Shown: positions 21,741-34,700 of the stretch, one piece after another
How the letters are laid out: every line of letters starts with the position of its first letter
How positions within the stretch are numbered: position 1 is the first letter of the stretch
Assembly: GCA_963691705.1 (NCBI GenBank)
Contig: OY829539.1
Coordinates: 44,215,656 to 44,279,655, forward strand
Length of the DNA: 64,000 bases
Direction of reading: 5' to 3'
Origin: Viola odorata
Lineage: Eukaryota > Streptophyta > Magnoliopsida > Malpighiales > Violaceae
Position numbers and translations under genes: made by a program
The notes under the pieces: model-generated
What the model was told of the DNA's origin: nothing
The model's database searches: none
Seen by the model: only the letters and a program-made list of their open reading frames with translations

Positions 21741-24327
21741 AAAGAAGATTACCAAAATATGATTACCAAAGTTGATTACCAAAGTGCTTGCCAATCGCCT
21801 AAAGAAGATTCTGCCAAGTATAGTGGCAGAAAATCAGAGTGCTTTCGTTCCAGACAGACTCATAACAGATAATGCCTTGATTGCCCAGGAGATTTTCCAT
21901 GGAATGAATATGAAAAGTTCTGGACTAGGATGGATGAGTGTCAAGTTGGATATGAGTAAAGCCTATGACAGAGTCGAGTGGAATTTCCTCGAGGCGATCA
22001 TGTCCCGGATGGGTTTCTCCTCTTGATGGACATCGCTGGTTATGCGATGCGTTGCATCAGTCTCATATGCCATCCTCCTTAACGGGGCCCTTGGCCCAAC
22101 GTTCCATCTAAAGAGGGGTCTTCGGTAGGGGGACCCACTGTCCCCATATCTTTTCCTTCTATGTGCAGAGGGCCTATTGGCAATGCTCCAAGCTGCAACT
22201 TCGGCTAACAGGATTCACGGTTACAAGATCTGTTGGGGTAGCCTGGAAGTTAGCCATCTGTTCTATGCGGACAATAGTCTCAGTTTTGCTAGGGCAAGTG
22301 AGGATGAGGCAGGGGTCATTAGCTCGATTTTGAAGGAATATAAGGAGGCATCCGATCAGAAGGTCAATCTGGACAAATCGGTAGTCTGTTTCAGCAAAAA
22401 TGTTGGCCAAGAGGATAGAATGCGTGTAATAGTGAGACTAGGTATGGTGGGGATAGATTCACATGAGAAGTATTTGGGGCTCCCAGTCTCCTTTGGTCGG
22501 GCCAAGAAGGGTGAACCCCCGATTCGAGATAGGGTCTGCAAGCGACTAGGGGGGTAGAAAGAGAAGAAATTGTCCCAGGCAGGGAGGGAAGTGTTGATTA
22601 AATCGGTCATCTAGTCAATACCAACGTACTTGATGAGCTGTTTTCAAATCCCTATCTCCATCTATGAAGAGTTAGAGAAAGCCACAAGAAGATTTTGGTG
22701 GGGGGAAATGCGAATGAATGCAAGATGCACTGGGTATCCTGGGATAAACTATGTAGATCCAAGGAGGTCGGAGGATTGGGCTTCAGGAAAGTGAGGGAAT
22801 TCAACCTCGCGTTGCTCGCTAAACAAGGTTGGCAACTGCATAAACATCTAAACTCTCAGCTCTCCCAAACCTGGAAAGCTCGGTACTACCCTCACTCACA
22901 CTTTCTGGAGGCTGGGGTGGGATCTTGTCCTAGTTATGTTTGGCGGAGTATCCTGGCAGGTAGATAGGTCCTTCAAAAATGATGCTTTTGACGAGTGGGA
23001 AATGGGGATCAGATACGGATTTGGAAGGTTCCGTGGCTCCCTTCGGTTGCGAATGGGATGGTCTCAGCGCCTATGTCTGGGCTGGACAAGGAGGCAACAG
23101 TGGCTGAGCTAATTGATCGGGAGCGGCGGTGTTGGAAGACCGAACTGGTGGAGCAACTCTTTCTACCACAAGAGATATCAGAAATATTAAACCTACCGCT
23201 TAGTCGGATTGAGGCGAACGATACTCTTGTATGGAGAGGAACTACTACTATGAGGTATTCTGTCCGAAGTGGGTACCATAGCCTAACGTCGACAATTGCT
23301 TAGGGGGGTCCGGATCTGACTAGAGGTTGGTGGAAATATCTATTTGGGTTATCTATCCCACCGAAGTTTAAAAACTTCATGTGGCGGCTTGGGAATGACT
23401 CACTCCCGACCAGGGTAAACCTGGGGCGACGAGGATTAATGATGGACCCGGTGTGCCCCTGTTGTAACGAAGAGGTTGAGTCAACTTCACACTTACTACT
23501 GTTTTGTCCTTTCGCGATCGGGGTTTGGGCGAAGTTTGACTTTTGGGATAGAGTTCCGGCGCTTCAAGGAGACAATTGGGTTGCATGACTAGCAGCGACA
23601 AGGGCGTCTCTAGATGAACCAAATCTCAAAAAAGTGATTTCAATCTTATGGTCGCTATAGACGTCGAGGAACAACAAGATTTTCTGCCATTGCGAAGAAT
23701 CAGTCCAGGAGGTGGTTATAAGGGGTGGGAAGTTGTTGTCAGATTTTAGAGAGGTCTGGCAGTCGCAACAGAGGTTCTCTCCCCTCTTAACCTTCCCCAA
23801 CCAACCCATCAACCCGAAGTGGAAACCACCACCGACAGGGGTGGCTAAGGTCAATACAAATGCAGCTGTCGGAAATTCGGGGATTGGGCTGGGATTCATA
23901 GCTCGAGATGAGAGGGGTGGGATAATTTTCTCAGGGGCTATTTTCATCCCCCACAGGACAGATGCGCCAACGGCGGCGGCCCTAGCGATGCGAGACGCCA
24001 TTACGTAGGCCAGGCAAAGGGGGTGCGATAGGATCATCCTTGAATCGGACTGCCTACAGAATATCTTAGCTCTGTCTAATTGAGATTTCCCCCTAGACTA
24101 TACGGGTTTGGTGCTGGAAGAGGTGGCACGACTAGCGTCTACGTTCAGCAATTGTTCTTTTACACACACAAAAAGGACCACGAATGTCCCAGCACATGAG
24201 TTAGGCCAAATGGCTTTGATTTCCGATTTAGGAAATATTTGGGTAAGAGAATGCCCCGAGGCGATCGCGCCTTTTGTATTTGCAGACGTAAATTAATAGA
24301 ATTTGTTCCTTCCCCTCAAAAATAAAA
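21741..24327 (+). mobile_element. 5'-truncated L1-type LINE, ORF2 remnant
   Basis: The 17-bp duplication AACTTTTAACCCACCAT lies at 21724-21740 and 24328-24344, and the 3' end is A-rich. ORF2 parts in order: reverse transcriptase (NRLKKILPSIVAENQSAFVP, LDMSKAYDRVEW at 21770-22026, then HLFYADNSL at 22255, where the usual FADD is FYADN), the zf-RVT region (FMWRLGNDSLPTRVNLGRRG, CPCCNEEVESTSHLLLFCPF, 23376-23530) and an RNase H domain (VAKVNTNAAVGNSGIGLGFIARDERGG, 23840-23930). Stops (for example 22024, 22555) and frameshifts make it inactive. Confidence 0.92.
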
Positions 24328-24399
24328 AACTTTTAACCCACCATTACCCTCCGTTTACGAGAAGGTTAATGGCCCGTTTACTTGGGAGAATTCTGAAAT

Positions 24400-24680
24400 T
24401 GAAAATTTGTTGTTTTTCTGAATTTCGAGAATTTTCTTTTCATTCTGAAAACTGGAAAACGTGTTTACTTCACTCTTATTTCCTGATCAGAAAAACTGGA
24501 GAACGCGTTTACTTCGCACTAAATGTAAGAATTTCCTCATCTGAAAACTAGAAAACGTGTTTACTTCGCGCTTGTTTCCTGATCAGAAAAACTGGAGAAC
24601 GCGTTTACTTTGCACTGAATGTAAGAACTTCCTGATCTGAAAACTAGAAAACGTGTTTACTTTGCGCGTTTTCATTTTTT
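24400..24680 (+). repeat. Subterminal tandem repeat, ~110-bp unit, 2.5 copies
   Basis: Units contain CTGATCAGAAAAACTGGAGAACGCGTTTACTT then GCACT-AATGTAAGAA-TTCCT-ATCTGAAAACTAGAAAACGTG. It lies just inside the left end of the Harbinger-like element. Confidence 0.8.
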
Positions 24681-24906
24681 GTGGAAAACCGAAAATATTT
24701 GTAATAAAAAGAAGAAATCATTTGAAAATTTAATAGTCATTTTAAAAAAGGAAAACTTATTAAATATAACATCAATCTTCTAATATTGCATATAAATATT
24801 GTAATTCATATTCCTACGTGAAAATAAAAGCAATCTACTAATATAGTACTAGCTGAAAAAATTACATAGCAAACGTACTCCACTTGACTCGTTGCTCCCT
24901 CGTAAT

Positions 24907-24984
24907 CTAACGATTATTATGATGAGCCCACAATTCATTTGCAATGTCTTCCCTAACAGCATTCATCTGTTGTTGTTGTGACAT
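24907..24984 (-). pseudogene. Possible C-terminus of HARBI1-like nuclease
   Basis: The peptide MNAVREDIANELWAHHN, followed by a stop, resembles the end of plant Harbinger nucleases (M-x-LRD-x-IA-x-xMW pattern). The rest of the nuclease is not recognisable in 24985-27250, which is AT-rich and otherwise unassigned. Confidence 0.35.
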
Positions 24985-27605
24985 ATTCACTTGTATACCT
25001 TTTTATGCTCATTTCGATCTCTGCCATTATCCTCGAGCCTGTCTTAGCAAGTTTTCTTCATTCTCCAGATTCAAGCACGAGACTTAGCTTACATAACTTT
25101 AGAGTTGCAGATTCAATCGATTACAAGATTTGACGCAGTAAGAAGAATTTAGAGACGAAAGTGAAAATGAATCAACTGAACTTGTATTCACGGATGCATT
25201 TTAGAAACTCAGGAATTCCTTCCATTTTCAAGGGAGTATTATACAATCAATCGGTCTAAAAATGTATAGCTACCAAGGATTTTTGCTTTTTTCTCTTAGC
25301 TAATATTAGAGATAAATTCCAAAGAACTTTTGCAAAAGCAAGCTCCAGTCTAAGCCGAAAAACTGCAACTCAACTGTTTTGCTTTTGCATGTCTTCTAAG
25401 AACATTGGTGTCCTATTACCTTCCCCTCCTATGGAATGTTAACAAATTATCTTGATGTTCTACTTCTTTTCTTGTTCCTTTTAACCGCTCGTCATTCATC
25501 AAACCTGCAAATGCTAAAACATGCTGGGATTAATGTCAACTAGTAGCAATGAGATTCCAACCACTTGAGCTTTGACCATTTTTAGGATGGTTTTCAGTTT
25601 CATCACTTTCTTCAATTTCACAATTGATAATAACAAGGCTTCCACCGGAACTTGTAATCCTAGTATAGCTATTTGCAAAAGATACTACCTGAGATAGAAA
25701 CAATACATTTGCTTAAGCAATATGAGAAGAAAAAGAAGCATGAGCATGTCGCTCCAAGGACCAGTATGATGGGGTCGGTAACTATGCTTGCAGAACCCAT
25801 TTAACAAGACAGACAAGCAAAAACAACAGTTGAGTTAATTTTATTTAGAGTAAGAGTGTATACTACCCTTCTGACAGCAAAAGCATGCGTAGCAAATAAT
25901 TCAATGTAATATTAAAGCACTTCGTAGCACTCATGTTACTTGGAAGAAGGAGGTGTTTAAAGTTGAGGACCTTAAATGAGGCAACATCAAGGTCTTGCAT
26001 GATGCTAACCATACTATGCAGAAAAAATCAGAGTCTCAAACAAACCACTCAGACTAAATGAAAGTAGCCTTTGCTTAAAGAGAATTTAGAAAAATATATT
26101 TCACAACCAAAGCTTTGCTGATTTCCAACTCAAATCATTAACTAAGGGTCACCAAACATGAGAGATTCAATAGTTTTCTCTTTTCTTTTTCTCTCTCCTT
26201 GGCACATCATTTGCTATATACCATGTATGCTGCCCCTCCTTTATTTTTTTTGCACACAACCTTAAAGACTTCTAGATTTGCAACGACAACACAAAGTAGT
26301 AATAATAAATAAACTTCTAGCAAATATAATGCCCACTCACAGAGCATCAAGCCTTAAAGCTTTCGCTTTAAGCTTCAAGGATTTCAGGTAATGAATGACT
26401 AAAATTGACATTGAATTATTTAACGAGGAAGATTATCAATTCCAGAAGATGAAGCCTCAAATCACGCTATCAAATCTTCAGAATCAAACAATAAAAATCA
26501 AAATTTGCATCCAATTTTACTTGAACAACGATTCATGGGCATGGAAATTAAGTAAGTACCTCCGTACAAACTCCTACAACATCATCAACTGAATCTCCAA
26601 AGATATCTGTTCTTTTTGATAGCCTCTTGAGGATATGGGTTTTAAACTTTTCCGTCTCCTGGACCAAAAATGAAAAAAATAAATAAACGAAACATAAGAG
26701 AATAGCTCAATCAACATACAAGCAACTCAGGGAAAAGAAAAATGCTCAAGAAATTCCAACAAATCCCAAACCAGTAACCGAGTGAACTTACATAATCAGC
26801 GAATTCTAGAATTGGGTCCGGAAATTTGTACTCTGCTGCTCTGCAAATGTGCCTTTTCTGTGTTCTCTTGGTGATTAAACGGTGTAAAGAAGAGCGTTTC
26901 GAATCGGTACAAGGAAAGCAAGTGACGGCAAGAAAAGATGGAACCTAGGGTTATTCAAGAAATAGAGAGGAAGAAAAGTAGATTATTCAAGAAACCCTAA
27001 ACTGATTTAATCATAAACAGAGAGGAAGAAAACTGGTACCTAGGGTTTCGGTGAGTGGTGGAGGAGGAGCAGCCGAGACCGAGAGCAGTCGGACGGAGCC
27101 GAGAGTGGAGAAGAAGGCCGGCGTCGGAGGGAGAAAAGAAGTGGAACGCAAGAAGAGGAAAAAGATAAAGAGGAACGTGAGCAGATAAAGAGGAAGAATG
27201 AGGACGAAGAATGTGAAGAAATGGTGAAGGGTAAAAGTGTATTAAAAAAACTTTTATTTAATTTCCAAACAGAGAAGCGAATTTTCCATTTTGAAAACTG
27301 GTTTTGTAAAAGCAAAGAATATTTTGAAAACAGGTTTTTGGTGTTTTCAAAACTTACACATGAGTTTTTATTCTGAAAATTTTCATTTCTGTTTTCGAAA
27401 TGAAAATAGCGCGAAATAAATACGTTTTTGGAAAAAAAGTCCATTTTTTAAAAAATTGGAAAATTTTCGGGAAAATTTGCTGAAGTAAACAAGACCTAAG
27501 TTTTTTCACATTAATCTACCCAAAAAAAAAATTCAAAGAAACCAGAAAGAGGCAGAAAGAAGCTTCTTTTCAGTGTTCTGCTTACACAAACCCAAAAGAA
27601 AAACT

Positions 27606-27613
27606 AAACCCTA
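27606..27613 (+). promoter_or_regulatory. Telo-box (AAACCCTA) upstream of CCT7
   Basis: AAACCCTA lies 98 bp before the ATG. It is a frequent motif in promoters of plant housekeeping genes. Another AAACCCTA occurs near 26992 inside the Harbinger-like element. Confidence 0.45.
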
Positions 27614-27703
27614 GTGCTAGTGAGCAAACGGCGTGGCAGAGCAGAGCATAGCATCGCATACCGTCCCTCTTCTCAGTCCACACTCCAAATCTTGTAAACA
27701 ACA

Positions 27704-30700
27704 ATGTCATCTATGATGGCAAGTAAAGTTTCGAACTCTCTAACTTTTCATCATCGTCTTTCTCTTTCTCCATCACTCACTCACTGTTGAACTGGAAAAT
27801 GGATTTTGCAGCAACCCCAGATCATCCTTTTGAAGGAAGGCACTGACACTTCTCAAGGCAAAGCCCAGTTGATTAGCAACATCAACACCTGCATCGGCGT
27901 ATCCGATGTTGTCAGGACCACCCTCGGCCCCCGCGGCATGGACAAGCTCATCCACGATCAGAACGGGAACGTCACCATTTCTAACGACGGCGCCACCATC
28001 ATGAAGCTCCTTGACATTGTCCACCCGGCCGCCAAGATCCTCTGCGACATAGCCAAGTCCCAGGACTCTGAGGTTTTACTTCCTTTTCCTCTTTAACTTC
28101 CTTAAATGACAGTGAAATTTGATTCTATTTGTTTATTCATACTCGAGTACGTTTGCACAGGTTGGTGATGGCACCGCAAGTGTGGTGTTACTGGCTAGTG
28201 AGTTTTTGAAAGAGGCTAAGCCTTTCATAGAGGAAGGGGTTCACTCCCAAAATATAATTCGCAGTTACAGAACTGCTAGTAATTTGGCCATTGAGAAGGT
28301 GAAAGAGCTTGCTGTTAGTATTGAAGGGAAAAGCTTGGAGGAAAAGAAAAGCTTACTCGCTAAATGTGCTGCCACTACCCTCTCTTCCGAACTTATCGGT
28401 GGTGAGAAGGACTTCTTTGCTTCAATGGTTGTTGATTCCGTCATTGCCATTGGTGATGAAGATAGGCTTAATATGATTGGAATCAGGAAGGTACGATTTA
28501 TGATGGTTTCCCTCTTGTTGCTGTTGTTGTTGTCTTCGTCTTAATATTCAGCTTTCTGATTGTATTATCCTTCCTCAGGTCCCAGGTGGGACTATGAGAG
28601 ATTCCTTTCTAGTAAATGGTGTTGCCTTTAAAAAGACTTTCTCATATGCGGGATTTGAACAACAGCCGAAGATGTTTTTAAATCCCAAGTTACTCCTGCT
28701 CAACATTGAATTGGAACTCAAATCTGAGAAAGAAAATGCAGAGATCCGGTGGGTTTCTCCGTCTGTTGAACTGGATCTAGTAGAATGCCTATGCTTCCCT
28801 TTCATGTATATTTCATTTTGACAAGTTCTTCTCTGAACTCTCTGCATCTTTTGACCAGGCTGTCAGATCCATGTCAGTATCAGTCAATTGTTGATGCAGA
28901 ATGGAATATCATTTATGAGAAGTTGGATAAATGTGTCCAGAGTGGAGCCAAAGTTATTCTTTCACGCCTGGCTATTGGTGATCTTGCAACTCAGGTCGGC
29001 TTACTTTGTTTTCAATTGCATCTGTTTTTCTTTTTAACTGATATCTATACGCAAAATATCGAACATTTACGTTTTAGTCAGTATGCTCACAATCTTAAAT
29101 TTCTTTGCTGCCACTGACTACGTAGATGTACAAACATTTTGTTGAAGTCTTATATTGGACTCTGGGAGCACATTAAACTATTTAAAGTTGTGGAATGTAT
29201 AACCATAGCATATCAATGCTGCCTATTTGAACACTTGTAGAAATGATGCAAATTTCCCAATATATTTTTCTTGTAAAAAAAATTCAGTTCTTCTTGATTG
29301 TGTATTTTAGTGTCTGTATTGTATAGTCTCTGTCACGTGTTAGCCCATATATATTGTAGAGTGTTGCAACCTATTCTACCATACCAATATCTGATTGCTC
29401 ACACAGAATTTATTGCAACAGTATTTTGCAGATAGAGATATTTTCTGTGCTGGTCGTGTAGCTGAAGAAGACTTGCAGAGGGTTGCTGCTGCTACTGGTG
29501 GGACTGTGCAAACCACAGTCAACAACATTATTGATGAGGTATGATATATATTTCATTTAGCAAAGCAAAGCTCTATTTTTTTTTAATTTGGTTGCACTAC
29601 TGTATCATTTCTTTTAAACATCCCTTTTCATTCAAAATGTTGATGTTCTTTGGCCTAAAGGTGCTCGGGACTTGTGAGACTTTTGAGGAAAAACAAGTTG
29701 GAAATAAGAGATTTAATATATTCAGTGGATGCACTTCTGGAAAGACAGCCACCATTGTCCTTCGCGGAGTAGCTGATCAGGTATGTTAGTTATTTGGATG
29801 ATTTAATTCTACAAATTTGAAGGTTTATTTGTTGACATTCTCATGATATATTTCAGTTCATTGAGGAGGCTGAACAAAGTTTACATGATGCTATCATGAT
29901 AGTTAGAAGAGCTCTCAAGAACTGAACTATAGTTCCGGTGGTGGTGCTATAGATGTATGTGCTTATTAATAGTTGATTATATCCTGTGTTTTGAAGACAT
30001 TTCAGGCATTTAGGTAACTATTGTTTTTGGTGGCAGATGGAAATAAGTCGCTACTTGAGGCAGCACGGTCGAACCATTGCTGGGAAGTCTCAACTGTATA
30101 TTAACTCCTATGCTAAAGCTCTTGAGGTAACTGACTAGCATATTTGAGTGCTCATTGAGTTATGGTCCAGGAATACTTTTCCTGTGTTGTGTTGAAAAGT
30201 TTAAAGGCAATTGCTTTTGTTTGGTTTATGTTGTTTCTGGTGATATGAATTTCTTAGGGTTTATCTTGAAATCCATGTCAATTAGAATGACATGTTTCAC
30301 TGCTGGGGAATTTACATGTAGTTTCTAGTTGGTAAAAAAGGTATGCTGATGTTTTTTCAGATTATTAATCATTGGTTGCTTCTACTAATGTTGTTTTGGG
30401 GTGGTAAATATTTGGTAGATTCTTCCCAGTGCTAAAAATTAAACATTTCATAGTCATGTTATGTATTTGTTTTACTAAATAGTGATGTGATTGAACTCAT
30501 TTTAACTGAGAGAACCATAATCATCTCCTCAAGGTTCATTATGCCATAAATTTGAAAGATTTTTGAGAATAGTTTGATAGATTTGTGTTTTATTCTTTAA
30601 AATGTGTAATCAGGCTTGAGTTGAAGATGTGCCCTTTTTATAAGCTTCTTTCGCGATCTTTAATGGTATAATTTCTTATTACTTAAATGACCTTTTCGTC

Positions 30701-31373
30701 ATTCATATTGCAGATTATCCCGCGCCAACTTTGTGATAATGCAGGGTTTGATGCAACTGACGTGCTGAACAAATTAAGACAAAAGCATGAACTTCCTTCA
30801 GGTGGGTCTTTCTTTTTATTCTTTTAAAATCATTAATTTACTGTCTCTTTGAGCCGAGGGGGGGTGGAGGTGGTAAGTGACTGGGTGTTGTGGGAATGGG
30901 GAAGGCTAGAAGTTGAGGGTAGGGTGGGGGGTGAGTTGGGGTTGGGAGGGAGCATTTCCCTTTAAATTTGGTCTTCGTTGAATGAACTTAAAATACTCTC
31001 TATCAATATAATTTTAAAGGGGCATATTCAAAGGGCTTATGGTGGTGCTGTTAAAGCATATCAGTTTTGTTGTTTAATCTGAATTAATTTGAGTTGGCAT
31101 TTCTTATACAGGTGAGGGTTCAGCTTATGGAGTATATATCAACACTGGTGGAATTGCAGATTCCTTTGCTAGTTTTGTATGGGAGCCTGCTGTTATGAAG
31201 GTATACTTCGTAATACATAGTCATAATGGTAACATTACTTAAATGGTGGTTCTGGTTGTACATGTTGATGCTGATGGTAATCAAAATCATTGCTGCAGAT
31301 CAATGCCATGAATGCTGCTACAGAGGCTGCTTGTCTTATTTTAAGCATGGACGACACAGTAAAGAACCCTAAG
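27704..31373 (+). pseudogene. CCT7: T-complex protein 1 subunit eta (CCT7), disabled and 3'-truncated
   Basis: CCT7 is one of eight subunits of the cytosolic TRiC chaperonin that folds actin, tubulin and others using ATP. Exons: 27704-27718 (MSSMM), 27812-28072 ([26 protein letters not shown]), 28161-28490 (GDGTASVVLLASEFLKEAKP), 28579-28748, 28859-28994, 29422-29538, 29661-29780, 29857-29954, 30037-30126, 30714-30801, 31112-31200 and 31299-31373. All phases fit a protein of about 557 aa. Intron 1 has a GC donor. Exon 8 carries TGA (29923-29925, expected S) and a 1-bp loss in the GGG of VPGGGA. The Gly-rich C-terminal exon is missing. LRGGADQ reads LRGVADQ. Given otherwise good conservation this is a young pseudogene, unless the two lesions are sequencing errors. 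Confidence 0.87.
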
Positions 31374-31739
31374 GTATATTGAACAGTGTTTTTATGCTAG
31401 TGAAAAGTTGCCCAGATATAACTTGTTTGTGAACCTTGCACTCTTTGGAGTTCTCCTGTTGATTGGTACTTCATACTATTTGTTTAGTAGTTCTAGACTC
31501 TCACTGAGCGATGAGTCTGTGATGGATTGTAGACCAGTGATATCAAAGTTAACACGAGAAATAGACTGAAAATGAAGATAAAAACTTCGTGATGACTCTC
31601 TTTTTCACCCTTCATCAAAGATCTCTTAGTTACCTAAATGAATAGCTCTTTTTTGAAGTTTGGTTTGAGAAGCTAAATAAAGAACAAAACTGATCGTGTC
31701 ATTGGCGTAACTAATTGAATAGCCATTTGCATTGGTCAA

Positions 31740-31768
31740 ACAGGTACGGGTACCCATTGCCATCCCTA
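31740..31768. mobile_element. Lone hAT-like terminus
   Basis: The sequence GTACGGGTACCCATTGCCAT ending CCCTA is the mirror of a plant hAT end (TAGGGATGGCAATGGGTACC). The matching left end is not seen between here and the last CCT7 exon. It stops 7 bp before the splice acceptor of the first CIP111 exon. Confidence 0.55.
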
Positions 31769-31775
31769 GTTGCAG

Positions 31776-34700
31776 TAGCAATTCATAGAGAGCTGAGGAA
31801 GTAATAGGCGGGAATGAAGCGGCACTTGAAGCTTTAAGAGAGCTCATCACTTTCCCTCTTCTTTACCCACAACAAGCTCAAACACTCTGTCTTAATGTAA
31901 GTGCTAACTAAACCATCCACACCCTTTTCTTTATTTCCTTTGCTTCATTGCTCACCTTGTTAGTGTTACGCTTCTTTAAGTTTAAGATGAACTTACTCAG
32001 TTTTCTTCTTTTCCCTTCTTTAACTTCAGTGGCCAAAAGGGTTGCTTCTTTATGGCCCACCTGGAACTGGAAAGGTATTGCCATTGTTGTAATTATACGT
32101 GATACGAATTTTGTGGGCATAGTTGTGGAATGACCAATTTGGTGAAGCTAATTCATGGAATCAAATGTCATCCTCATCTTTTTCTTTGATAGACAAGCTT
32201 GGTGCGTGCTGTTGTAAGGGAATGTAATGCTCATTTAACTGTCATTAGGTACTGCTCTCTTACCAAGTTTTGTGTCAATACTTTGTAGTTTCTTTCCTGT
32301 CTCAGGAATTGTAGCTTCTTGTGTTGGCCTTGCTTGGTCATTTGTTGAATAATTGTTATTTTATGATTCTAGATTTTTCTCTCAACTTAACTTGCTTTTA
32401 TTCTCCAGTCCACATTCTGTTCATAAAGCGTATGTTGGAGAGAGTGAGAATTTTGCGAGAGGCTTTTTCAGAGGCATCATCTCATGCCATGTTGGGCAAG
32501 CCATCTGTTATTTTTATGGATGAAATAGACGCACTATGCCCTCGGGTAATTTTATTCGTGTCTGCCTTTCTAGATTTTGTATTTAATTGCTCTCTTTGTT
32601 TAGGCATCATATTTAACTCAAGCCTTCCAATGCAGACGAGAGCAAGATGTTCGCCTATCCTCACAGCTTTTCACTCTAATGGATGCTATAAGTCCTCGAC
32701 AGCATCTTCAGCACATGTTGTTGTGGTTGCCTCGACTAACAGGTTGTCATTTGCTTTTTTTTAAGTACTTGCTGTGTTATTAAATAGAATTGGAATAAAC
32801 CTGATGCAAACTCTCTTACCCTGTTTAACCTTTTTCCTTTTTGTGCGCTGTAATACTATGGGATGAAATTAAGAATTTTGAAATACTGGATAGAATAGAG
32901 CATAGTAACATAGAATATAACCATAGTAACAAAATGAAAATCCCCATGTCTTATGTGATGCTCCTTTCAATGTGACTACTGTATTGTAAAGAGTCAATGC
33001 TATCGACCCTGCATTAAGAAGGTCAGGGCGTTTTGATGCTGAAGTGGAAGTCACTACACCAACAGAAGGGGAACGCTTCCAAATTCTCAAGGTAATACTT
33101 ATTGTCACCATTCTGTTGTTTATATAATCACTAAAAGTATGATCATGACTTGTTTTTATGAGAATTTTTTGATAGTTCTTCATTTTGTTTTAAAGGAAAA
33201 AGATAGTTGGATAGCTGTGTGATTGAAGTATTGGATTTGTGAGTATTAGTAGTTCTATTTTTTCATTTAATTGTTTTGCAGCTATACGCAACGAAGCTAG
33301 TGTCGGATCCTGATGTTGACTTACAAGCCATCGCTGCATCCTGTAATGGATATGTTGGGGCTGATCTGGAAGCCTTATGCCGTGAGGCAACCGTGTCTGC
33401 TCTTAGTTCTCAAGATGCGAGTGAAGATACTGGTTCCCTTAGGTTAACCATGGAAGATTGGAAACGTGCTAGATCCATAGTTGGCCCCAGCATAACAAGA
33501 GGCGTGACTGTGGAAGTCCCCAAGGTGTCATGGGAGGATATTGGTGGGCTAAAGGATTTGAAGGTTTGTGAGATATTTCATTAATCTTCAACTAAAATCT
33601 TGCTGAGGTATAAGTATAGCAATGTTCAGACTTCAACTATGCTTCTTGCATTGACAGGTAAAGCTCCAAAAAGCAGTTGAATGGCCTATCAAACATTCTG
33701 CTGCATTTTCGAAGCTTGGAATATCACCTGTTCGTGGAGTGCTTCTTCATGGACCTCCAGGGTGCTCAAAAACCACCCTTGCTAAAGCTGCTGCCAATGC
33801 TGCGCGGGCTTCATTTTTTTCCTTGAGGTATGGCCTTCTATTTGAATAGTTTCTTAGATTTTGTCTCTGTTTATTTCCATCAAGTATAGGTAACTTCATT
33901 TTCTTCTCTACTCTTTGTAAAACAAATGTATCTTCCAAATTATAGCTGCTAAGTTTTACATCTTCAATTTTTTTCCAATTTGAAAATTCAATCTACCTTG
34001 CTGTCAATGTGTGAGGACAAAAGTGCTGGCTTGCTACTGAAGTTTTATTTGGTGTGAAATCTCAAGCTCACGTGAAGCCTTTATTCATACATTACTCACA
34101 TGATACTTTTAGATTTTTCAATTGCTAGTCTTATTGAGTCAAGATTAAGAAAATTCTTAAAATTTCATTAAATTAAACCAGTGGTGCAGAATTGTATTCC
34201 ATGTATGTTGGAGAGGGTGAAGCATTATTGCACCAAACATTTCAGAGAGCTCGCCTTGCAGCACCAAGTATAATTTTCTTTGATGAGGCAGATGTAGTTG
34301 CTTCTAAAAGGTTAGTATGTGAGTAGCATGTATGTTGTTTACCTTTCCCACGCTGGTTCGTTTATCTAGAATGTTAATGATGTGGCTTATTCAATTAATT
34401 CTGAGAGCAGTTTTTCTTTTATTGAAAGTTCTTCAAGCATTCTAGAATTGTGAGGAAGTTAGGATGCTTAAACTTTTAAACCAGAAATCCATGAAGAAAC
34501 ATTCTGAAAATGCTTCCTTTCTAATCACAGAGGTGGGCATTCAAGTAATAGCGTTACCGTAGGAGAGAGGCTTCTATCTACTTTACTCACTGAAATGGAT
34601 GGTCTGGAACAGTCTAAAGTAAGTGCTCACTACACAATTCTTTTCTCCATTTCCCTTAAAATTATCCATGTCACGTAATTGATCCTGGCCTTCACCTGTT

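Larger units (their letters stand above)
24370..27496. mobile_element. PIF/Harbinger-like element, 3.1 kb, decayed
   Basis: The ends are imperfect inverted repeats, GGCCCGTTTACTT on the left and GGTCTTGTTTACTT as the complement of the right end, flanked by TAA on both sides (24367-24369 and 27497-27499). Long subterminal regions of AAACTGGAAAACG(T/C)GTTTACTT-like repeats (24400-24680) have counterparts at 27260-27480. The 3-bp TWA target and GGCC-start ends suit PIF/Harbinger. A hAT origin is not fully excluded. Confidence 0.6.

Noticed and set aside
27040..27444. 134-codon minus-strand frame near the Harbinger-like right end
   Set aside because: Low-complexity Ser/Phe-rich translation of subterminal repeats and a purine-rich stretch, with no family recognised.
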